A stretch of DNA of 26,695 nucleotides, from the IMG/VR virus record IMGVR_UViG_3300032194_000137, positions 1 to 26,695 of that record; one strand, given 5' to 3'. Shown in pieces: positions 15,801 to 23,800 of the stretch. This stretch comes from a virus. The position numbers and the translations under genes are program-made. Under the pieces are notes generated by a model that did not search any database, was not told where the DNA came from, and saw nothing but the letters and a program-made list of their open reading frames with translations. The number at the start of each line of letters is the position of its first letter. The stretch's first letter is position 1.

Positions 15801-17646
15801 TGTCAACTGAAGACACTGTTGTACCAGCTGGAAGTTGTCCCGTTCCAGAAGAAACAGTTACAACCATACCTTCAGTAATGTTAGTCGTAGAAGATACTAC
15901 GACTTCATCAAATGGATCTAGATTTCTAAATGATAGAGTTGCTGCTCCATCACCATCTGGAGCTGTGCTGAGTGTAATTGTAGTTCCTGAAACATTAGAA
16001 ACTGTAGTCGCTGGTGCTAGTAATCCTGTGCTACCTGCCTCAGCAAAAACTGTCATGCCGATAGTGATTCCAGTAGAATCTGCAACTGTGATATTTGTCG
16101 ATGCTGTACTGAGAGTCGTAGCTACACCAGTAACCTCACCATTTAGTGTTCCAGTAATTCCTGTAATACTAGATGGTAAAGTTAGAACATCATTGACTTG
16201 ATATCCAGTTCCTTTCTGAATAAAAGTTAGATTTGTTACACTAGATGGATTGTTTGTGATTGTAAATTGGAATCCAGAACCACCAACATTACCCAAATCT
16301 GCTGTGTCAATAGTTAGGACATCTCCTGTTTCATATCCAGATCCTTGAGTTACAAACTGAACAGAATCTACAACACCAGAATATGTAAATGTTCCTAGAG
16401 TATACTCAAATCCAGCACCAGATCCAATATTAGATGGAGCAAGTGTTAGAGTGTCATTTGGTTTGTATCCAGTTCCTTGTGTGGTAAAATCTAAAGATAT
16501 TACATTTCCAGAAGCATTTACTTCAACATCTGCAAAAGCACCAAAACCATGATTTCCTACCGCTCCAGTAGAAATAGTAATTGCAGCACCCATTCCGTCA
16601 TGAACAGAACAATTATATTTGATGTTTCCAGTTGGAGCATCGGGTGAAATAATAAAGTCTACAAATGCACCAGGATCTCCTGCAACACCACCAGTCTGAA
16701 TAGAATACAAGGATGGATCTAAAATGCTACCATTAGTCTCTTGGAAAACTAGTGGATGACCGAGCATTGATGCATCGGAAATATCAAAGCGATACGTGTT
16801 TCCTCTAACCATAGTTAGAGCTTGCTGTACATTTCCGTTTATAGAATATACATTATTTGGAGGTGGTGTACCAGGATTTGATACAGAAGTAACAGTGTAT
16901 GTTGTAACTGGTACGTTGTATACTGGAATGTTGGTATATGTATTTTCAGTATACCCAGAACCAGAATTGGTAATACTACCACTGTATACAACAGAACCTG
17001 TTACAATGACATTTGCAGTTGCATTAGAACCAGATCCACTAACAGTTACTACAGGAACACCTTGATAGTTTCCTGGTAGATATGCGCTACCAGTATTTGT
17101 AATATCTCCAGCAATATCTTCTACATCGAAAGATACTTCAGCTCCTGTACCATTACCACCGATAAGAAGAATGTTACTATAATTGCCTGCTAAGTAACCC
17201 TCACCATCTTCCGTGATTGTTCCTGTAAAAGCTGTTACGTTGATATCAGTAGTAAGACCTTCACCAGTACCACCATTTAGTGGAACATTTGAATAAAATC
17301 CAGCATCATAATTTGTACCAGCATTCTCAAGTACAAGAGAAGCAACAATATCTCTCTGTAGTGCTAGATCTCTAAAAGAAACAATGGTTGATTGTCCAAT
17401 GTTGAATAGTTTCTTATCATCCGAAACATATCCAATGACGCCATTGTTTGCTCTGAAAATACCTAGTCCTGGTTCATTCTCAAATGCTAACGATGGTAGT
17501 AATTTTGTACCATCACCAATCTTTAAGTTTCCAGTAGCAAGATCACTACCACCAGCAGTAATCGAGAACAACTGATTGCTAATATCATTGATTTTATTCC
17601 TTTGAACCTCAAAGGTATCTGTTCTAGCGACTTGAATTGCTGGCAT
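12814..17646 (-). CDS. Fibre-like virion protein with cupredoxin-like domain, 1610 aa
   Basis: N-terminal domain starting MPAIQVARTDTFEVQRNKIN (1-100). Then come four GxGY/GNYxN beta repeats (about 103-240); a cupredoxin-like domain (249-359) with His297, Cys346, His349 and Met352; three more GxGY repeats (about 385-495) and another near 665; two GMxV turn repeats (about 508-570 and 580-638); and a second cupredoxin-like region (760-940) split by a third GMxV repeat (821-885), keeping His802, Cys918 and His924. A segment rich in short repeats follows. After it lie two copies of an IPxG...GSIRxN/S...EGYxG...SLGGVxDxDxNTYI module (1095-1180 and 1314-1395) and a beta-rich C-terminus. The gene overlaps the end of the 71-aa gene by 23 bases. 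A tail or baseplate-associated fibre is the best reading; copper binding is a sequence inference only. Confidence 0.92.
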   Translation of the reverse strand: MPAIQVARTDTFEVQRNKINDISNQLFSITAGGSDLATGNLKIGDGTKLLPSLAFENEPGLGIFRANNGVIGYVSDDKKLFNIGQSTIVSFRDLALQRDIVASLVLENAGTNYDAGFYSNVPLNGGTGEGLTTDINVTAFTGTITEDGEGYLAGNYSNILLIGGNGTGAEVSFDVEDIAGDITNTGSAYLPGNYQGVPVVTVSGSGSNATANVIVTGSVVYSGSITNSGSGYTENTYTNIPVYNVPVTTYTVTSVSNPGTPPPNNVYSINGNVQQALTMVRGNTYRFDISDASMLGHPLVFQETNGSILDPSLYSIQTGGVAGDPGAFVDFIISPDAPTGNIKYNCSVHDGMGAAITISTGAVGNHGFGAFADVEVNASGNVISLDFTTQGTGYKPNDTLTLAPSNIGSGAGFEYTLGTFTYSGVVDSVQFVTQGSGYETGDVLTIDTADLGNVGGSGFQFTITNNPSSVTNLTFIQKGTGYQVNDVLTLPSSITGITGTLNGEVTGVATTLSTASTNITVADSTGITIGMTVFAEAGSTGLLAPATTVSNVSGTTITLSTAPDGDGAATLSFRNLDPFDEVVVSSTTNITEGMVVTVSSGTGQLPAGTTVSSVDTDTNTVTLSNDSSFPGAVTLTFSPEFGDASVQFSYRIDNLGEIETLSINNPGNGYEVLDSLTVQNSLLVQPELFTVTAGTYQRLNMSGVSAGAISVDDNVLMDTDTGDGNRVALVKTNGGQIDYLLVESTTLTAGSIVVSGSPTTYTVSSVANTYRFAIDGSLEPSITLYVGSTYRFDLTDSSLSSHIFALSKFPDGKYSPSQVLNVSGNTTQGSDIVTVTSTSGIGVGMEVTVTQGLGLPVSNLFVVEIIDGTSLRVSQDATVTNAIVADFRGAEYTDSVVRTDDYLEILVRETTPNLFYYCNVSAVGHENEGGFDNEEYQITIDPNNPKVFGSDASFVVGTISTSNTVFADIESGKVTIAELESPIVDSTTVTASTSVTSSDIIATNRVETDTIYQETGAITVNSSSLKTLGNLNVNDLASVNATTGNLVTSGNIKTTTYFNSNDKLRITDNNISIVDSNSDLLLTPFSGKQTKIDSTSSLIIPKGTTLERPGAGVALDGSIRFNTSTDQYEGYRTSTGSWASLGGVRDLDGNTYIKAEETVGSNDNTLWFVNDDVVSVKFSKTQLSFESNKRIRSSNTSAPAFTEFLSNTLVNVGDYLKWKNNLYEVTVAGVTGTQGNEPIFTSGTQPSGTATLAFWGLAVAPLTFEDVEEIRVGPTAPCPLVINGDLRFANNEITTDISDLVIRPNAGKKVVIDCGSTLAIPAGPDTDRGVPIQGSIRYSQTTSQFEGYNGANWGSLGGVKDVDQNTYIIPELSPGSNENILYFYNDNNNTVQLTTTSLDFFTVDTLRSVTSDEFEITASMLTIDNAATTLDNTDVTKTFLYSTKQFFDIGLSAGIRIDPIFRLDNTGDVYFNTGFGTGTYNGVKVFDNEFKEFELLQARIGTDKFTLQKGTVDTNNSIIYDTTIEEAAKTTIVAHNVSSGDKEFIEFGLLDDGTDVFYTEYGNITTGANLIDVTFEVTDANEVRANVILTSEVTNTQTVNVTFLSNISKK
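14827..15372 (-). other. Split, degenerate cupredoxin-like region
   Basis: Residues about 759-940 of the 1610-aa protein. The opening (TYTVSS, then STYRFDLTDSSLSSHIFAL) parallels the first cupredoxin-like domain, and the closing strand has LFYYCNVSAVGHE. A GMxV turn repeat of about 65 residues interrupts it. His802, Cys918 and His924 are present, but the Cys-to-His spacing is five residues and no Met follows, so a type-1 copper site is unlikely to be intact. Confidence 0.55.
16570..16902 (-). other. Cupredoxin-like domain
   Basis: Residues 249-359 of the 1610-aa protein. An upstream strand with GNTYRFDISDASMLGHPLVF supplies His297, and the last hairpin YNCSVHDGMG supplies Cys346, His349 and Met352. 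The His...Cys-x2-His-x2-Met order matches the ligand order of plastocyanin-type type-1 copper proteins, where the last spacing is usually four residues. Similar GHPL...YxCxxHxGMG domains are, from memory, frequent in marine phage proteins. Fold assignment is by motif only. Confidence 0.6.
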
Positions 17647-17839
17647 TTCTTATTAACTCTCTAAGTAGGGATTTGATTTCAGAGACTTCATCCTTCAACA
17701 TATTTATGTCTTCCAACGCGGAATTCAAGTGCTTTAGTTTACGTCTAGCTTCAATAGCAGAACTGTCGTGATTCAAGATGGCACCAGTGTTTTGGTCTCT
17801 TACAAGACCGTCATGCCCTTCGACTTTGATATAACCCAT
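17624..17839 (-). CDS. Conserved coiled-coil protein, 71 aa
   Basis: The N-terminus has the pattern GYIKVEGHDGLVRDQNTGAI, a short beta segment (Y-x-KVxGH-x-x-LVRD-x-x-TGAI-x-N) that I recall from small proteins in many T4-like marine phages, without a settled function. Residues about 28-65 form a charged helix with heptad-like hydrophobics (LKHLNSALEDINMLKDEV, then IKSLLRELI), suggesting an oligomeric coiled coil. It begins nine bases after the stop of the 2733-aa gene and its 3' end overlaps the start of the 1610-aa gene by 23 bases, which points to translational coupling. A small adaptor between baseplate and fibre proteins is plausible but unproven. Confidence 0.85.
   Translation of the reverse strand: MGYIKVEGHDGLVRDQNTGAILNHDSSAIEARRKLKHLNSALEDINMLKDEVSEIKSLLRELIRNASNSSR
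17701..17708 (-). promoter_or_regulatory. Possible internal late promoter CATAAATA
   Basis: CATAAATA on the minus strand fits the T4-type NATAAATA late consensus. It lies inside the 71-aa gene, 54 bases upstream of the start of the 1610-aa gene. The spacing is longer than at the other boxes and the motif is intragenic, so it may be chance. If real, it would give the 1610-aa gene its own message. Confidence 0.3.
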
Positions 17840-17848
17840 GCGCGGAAA

Positions 17849-20800
17849 TTAGAATGCAGCAACAGCACGAACGTCCTGAATCTTAGGAACGTATGCTGGA
17901 TCAACTCCTTTCATTACAATCTTGATTGCAAATGAGGAGAATTCGGGAAGACCAGATACACTATACTTGAGGTCTTGGTAAGAAGATTGCTTTTCAACAA
18001 CGCTCGAAATAGTATTTTCTGCACTGGCAATTACTAGATCATCTGGTTCTCCACTTTCATTGAAGTAGAACCACTCAGAATCTTCAAAGTTCTCTTGACT
18101 AGATGCTCTCTTATATCTGTAAAGAACTTCGACATTTGCAATGTTCTTTACATTAGCAAGCAAATGAACATTGATTGCTGTAGCAGGATTGGTAATGTAA
18201 ACTTCTTTAGTTACATACTTAGCAACCGAAGAACTATTACCAGAAGTATCCTCTGCAACAAAATCAATACCATTAGTATATGTTACTTTAGAAATCTCCA
18301 TGAACAGTGCTTCGTCTGTTGGTTGATTTGGATAAGCAATCACATCTCCAACTCTGAAGATGTCTGCTACTTGCTCTGATGGATTTGCATTACGATTGAA
18401 CAGAGCATTGTCAATGATTCTCGAATTGTAATCATCAGCAATAGGTCTGATGTCTGTTCTAAGTGTCAACTGTCTCGTAGTTCTATTCCAAACAATAGAC
18501 TTACCAGTAATAATGTTGTTGTAACTTAGAGTGTCATCTTGAGCATTTTCTACAGTAGATGTATTTCTTGCTGTAATAGTAATTGCTTCTCCTGCAGCAG
18601 ATTGTGTAGAACTATTGATTACTGGAGTTGTTAGTGAAGGAGTAGATCCAACAGTAACTGTACCAGAAATATTTTGGGTTTGTGAGAGTTCTACTTCTTC
18701 ACCAATTACAAAACCTTGCTTTGTCTTGACTTTGACGAAAATTCTATTTCCATCAACTTTAGCAATTGTTCCATTAGCAGCAGATGTTTTTCCTTTGATG
18801 CTAAGATTTAGATTATCTGTATAAACATCAGAGTTATCTGTGGATGATAAATCTAGAGCATAGACTGGGAAGAACTCAATAACTTGATCTCTTCTACCAT
18901 ATCTGTTTTCTTGACCATTAGCATTTTCAATTCTATTAGTTGCAGTCTTTACAGAAGCACTTGATAGATCAATTACTGGTGATAGGTGAGAAACTGTAGA
19001 AGAAAGTTCCATCTTATAAGTTAGAGATCTATCAAGATTATTGAGAGTTTCGTTGATCTCTGATGCAATGACTTTCTGATTATCAAAGAAATGAGACTCA
19101 TTCAAGAAAGTCTTCTCATATTCTGTTTGAGAGTATGATGTGTAGTTTGTAGTTGATGAATCAACAGGAACAATATTGGTTGTCTTGACAGATGTGTCTA
19201 GTTTTGTACCAGAGACTGTCAAGTAATGGACCTGTGGATATAAGGTTTCAAACTTTCTATTATACGTGGCGTATACATGACCACCACCAGAAATGGATTG
19301 TGATGCTTTAGTTTCAGAAAAAATATTGTAAGTATCAATACCAGAATTAGATACCTTATAGAGATTTGTGTTTAGAGACTCTGAAGTAACTCCACCAGTC
19401 TCAGTAGCTCCTCTGTAGAACACATAGGATTTTCCGCTGGTTTCAAAACCATTATCTCTGTGACTTACTTTTACGACAGAATTATTGTTTCTAAAGAGAG
19501 TAGAGGTTGCAATGGAGGAAGAAGTTGCATTGGTTTCAAACGGATTCATGTCAATTAGTTCATAACCGAGATTCGTGTTCTGCAGTAGCAACTCGGATGG
19601 TCTAGAAATATCAAACTCAGCACGATACATGCTAAACTTGAGATCTTGATCTAGATCTTCTGTCCAATTTTCAGTATTCTGAGACTTATAAAGAGAACCA
19701 AGAGATGGTTGTGTTGTGATTACAGTGCTAGTAGAAAGATCTGTTTCTCCTAACTTAGAAGTCCAGAGTTCATAATCAGTAGAGTCTGTTTCAATTACCA
19801 ATGCATATTCGGAGTCATTCTCCAGATATACAGGGTAATCAAATGCAAAGTGAGTAGGTGTTGTAGATTCGGTCAGACCATCGAAATCGGTCGCTACGCC
19901 CATTCTAACTGCAGGTGTATCAATCTCAATGAAAGTCTCAACAACACATCCTCCAGCGCCATTACCAACGCCCTTGATGATTACAGAAGGTGCTTCTGTA
20001 TATCCAAATCCAGATAGTGATACTTCTGCATTGTAAATCTTTCCACCAGATACATCAACACGAGCAGTTGCAACAGATCCACCAGGAAGTTGTGGACTTT
20101 CAATAGTCATGATTGCACTATCATAGTTTAGACCAGGATCGACAATCTTGATATCTGATAGTTTGCCACTATCTTTTGCAATTGATAGTTTTAGATCTGT
20201 TCCACCAGTAGCATTTGCTAGTGTTACCGAAGGAATTTCTAGATCTTCGTTCTGCAAGAAAGAACGTCCATTATGATTTCCAAGAACAAGTGTGTATACT
20301 TGCTCATTGGTCAAAGAATAAACTCCTGTTGATGATGGAGTTAGTTCAACACCATTCTTGTCAATAATTCTAGCAATAGGACCAGAAGCAGCGGAACTTG
20401 TACCAACTACAAATTCTCCTCTTGTTACCAAAACATTTCCAGATGTATAACACTTGAGGAATGTCTCGGGAGTTAGAGTCTTCTCTGTTCCAGGAATAAT
20501 ATTCTTAGCAGGTTTATCAAAGTCAACATTTGTCATGTAGACTCTAACTGGAATATTGCTGCTCTTGCTCTTGAAGTAGAGATCAGTACCAGTTACGAAT
20601 ACGCCACCATCAAAGTTTTCAACCTTGAAAATTTGTGCAAGTGGGTTGGGTCTTAGTGGATTGTCAGTATTGCTTTCGACAAACTGAACGCCTTCATTAG
20701 ATTTGAAGATAGATGGTTTTGTTGATACAATACTAGAAGGGTTCTGTGGTAGAATACCAGTAGCAAAATACTTGATTTCTGCATAAGTATCTACAGTTGT

Positions 20801-23800
20801 TTTATCTGCATTGGTATCACTAGATGTAAATCTGAAGGTTAGTTCTCCAGTTGTAAAGCGTAACTCTTCAGAATTTTCATCATAATCTACAGTATCTACA
20901 TCTCCAGTCCAAGTTGCATTTTCTCTTGGAGCATATCCTGCAGGTAAAATAATCAAACCACTAGCATTACCATTCTCATCAGTCACCAGATCGCCGTTGA
21001 AAGCAGATGGTGAATTACCCGCAATGCCAGTAAATCTCAAATCAGGATTTACCCAACGTGCAACGTTTCTTCCTTCTAAGAATACAGATACTTTAGTTAG
21101 AGGCTTGAGTCTTCCAACTACAAACTTGATCAATCTCGATCTAGCAAAGAATTGTAGTGAAGTAGATACTACACTTTCTCCAACAGATTTAGTTTGTACT
21201 CCTTTACCTAGATCGTTGTTTTGTGGACTGATATTGGAAGAACTTCCAACAGAAGCAGCTTTTACAGATGCTTTGGCATTACCAGTATTTGTTTCACCCA
21301 GTGAATTGATTGTAGTGAAAGCAGGCGAAGAACCGACCCAGTTTACGATGAAAGAACCATATAGACTGGAAAGACTTTCTTTGGTGTCATCTTTTGCGAT
21401 AAAGATATCATAAAGACTCGTGTTAGTATCAACAACTAGAGGTTCTAGGCTAGTATCATACCATTGATCAATTTGTGGCGAGATAGATCCTTCACCAACA
21501 TATTGGAATACAACAAATGGATTTGGATTGATTGTCTTGGAAGCAAAATCATTTCCAAGAAGTTTCAAACTAGAGTATGGTAGAGTTACAATATCACCAG
21601 TCTTTTTGTAACCAGCAACTGCTCTTTGATCTTCTCTAGTATTGACTTCTCTAAGAAGAATTGAATCTTCTTTGGATTGTGGTCTTAGAACAGATTGTCT
21701 GCTATCAATAGAACACTTATAATCAGCAGAAACTAAATTACCAATGCCATGAGTCTCAAAATTGTCTACAAAGAAACCAGATTTGAATCTGTCCATTCCA
21801 ATTTCATCTTTGACCTGCATGTTTAGTGCTTGCTGCTCAAGGATGCTAAGAGTGGTGTAATACTCTAGACGCTCGACACGCTTCTCAAGTTTGCCGATAT
21901 CCTTCATTGTGTAACGCTTATGCTCAACAGGAGTAATCCTTACATCCTTACTAGTTGTTGTATATGCTGGGATATAAGCATAGAAGAGAGCAACAGCATC
22001 CTTGACAGGATCTGGTTTGGATGGATTTAGTGAAGAGTTGCCTTCCTTGACAACAAACTCTCCATTCTTATTCAGGAAAATGCCATCAATACGGTCAAGA
22101 TATTGAATCTGACTGAACGAGAAGGTATACTCTAGATTTGCATCTGGAGCAGGTGTTGCTGCTACAACAGAACCAGCACCTGTAAAGTTGCTTGTAATAA
22201 CTTCTAGCGATGCTTTATCTTGGAAACCAGCAACAATTGTGCTGCTATTGACTTTTGGACGGAAATCAATAACGTTCTTGAGTTCTACATTTCCTAGAAC
22301 AGAAGAATTGAATGTTGGGATTTCCTCTTCCAAAACTCCTGCTTCATGGAGATAACTATCGATAGTTACAAAGTCTCCCTGAGAATGCTCGAAGTAATCA
22401 AAAGCAACTACTAGTTGTCCAACTGCTGGTTCAAATCCTGGTTTGATTACAATTCTAGAGACATCATAAATTGTGTCTCTTTGTCCATTATCAAATGTAT
22501 ATCTATTAGTTACATCTGTACCAGAAATCAAGTTGCCAGCACTGTCAATTTCAGGTGGTTGTGCGCTAGTTCCTTCATAAACATAACGTAGTTTGTATGC
22601 ATCCGAGAACGACAATGCTTCAATAACATCAGAATCATAGTCAGTACCTCTGAATGGAACGACTCTATCACCAGCTGCATCAATAACAATACGCTTGTTT
22701 TTGATTGCTGTCTTCAATCTTGGTTTTGCATTTGATACTTCTAGTGTTGCTGTTAGTTTTAGAACAGGAGCAACATAATTTGCCACACCAGCAACATTAG
22801 TATTGAAGTAAGATGTTGGTAGTTCAAATGTAATGCTACCAGAAGTTAGACCACTAGCAGTATCAGTTGCAGATGAAACAGTTACCGCATCTGGATCGAT
22901 GTATACAATGTCTCCATTTTCAACTAGATCGGCACTATTCTTATTCAAAACAGTGATGATGTAATTCTCTTCTGTGAAAGATGTGAATCTTTGTGTACCA
23001 AATGGTAGTTGTGCAGCAAATGTAATAGTACCACCGCCGCTAGATCCAGAAGTAACAAAGTCTCTTCTGAAGTAATACTTGATCTTAGTATCATCGTTAC
23101 CAGCAGAAATCTTTTGGATTTGCTTGCTTCCAGTTGGGAACAATAGAGTTCCAGAGTTTGGATTTTGTACTCTTGGACGCAAAAGAACTACACTAGTGCT
23201 AGTTACATCATCATACAAAGTTTCATCAATATAAATTCTTGTCTTAGAAGATCCTTTTTGTGTAGTTGCATATTGAACAATTGCTCTAATAACATTATTA
23301 GATGCATCGGAGAATTGAATTAGATCTCCTTGCTGAACAATACTGCTGGCATCTGCACTGAAACTTGTAGACTCAAGGAATTTAGTTCCTTTAGTTCCAA
23401 AGAAAGTAAAATCAGTTACAGATTGTACAGTTGCTAAATCTCTATCATCTACTACAGCATCAGCAGTAAAGTAGTTCGTTCCATCAGAACCATAACCACA
23501 TCCAAAAGATTTTACATTTTGTGGTGTGTAAGTTGTTACCGTGTTTCTGTGCAGAACAGGAGCTACTCCAGCTGCCAGAGCTGGTTGAGATACACCAGTG
23601 TCGAAAGCGACAACAGGTGGTTTTGTATATTCTAGTAGATCAGTATCACCAACAGTAATGTTGTAAATTTCTCTGTCAATTTCTAAAATAGCATTAGAAT
23701 AGATTTTTACTTCAAACTGATCGTTTTCATAAGTAACGCCATCAATAATAATTCTAGTGCCAGTTGGGTAACCAGAACCTCTATTTTGAACAACAAAGTG

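Noticed and set aside
15656-16201. Plus-strand open frame of 181 codons
   Set aside because: It lies wholly opposite the 1610-aa gene, whose repeats continue through it. The translation is Val/Ser/Pro-rich with no recognisable domain and no ribosome site or promoter.
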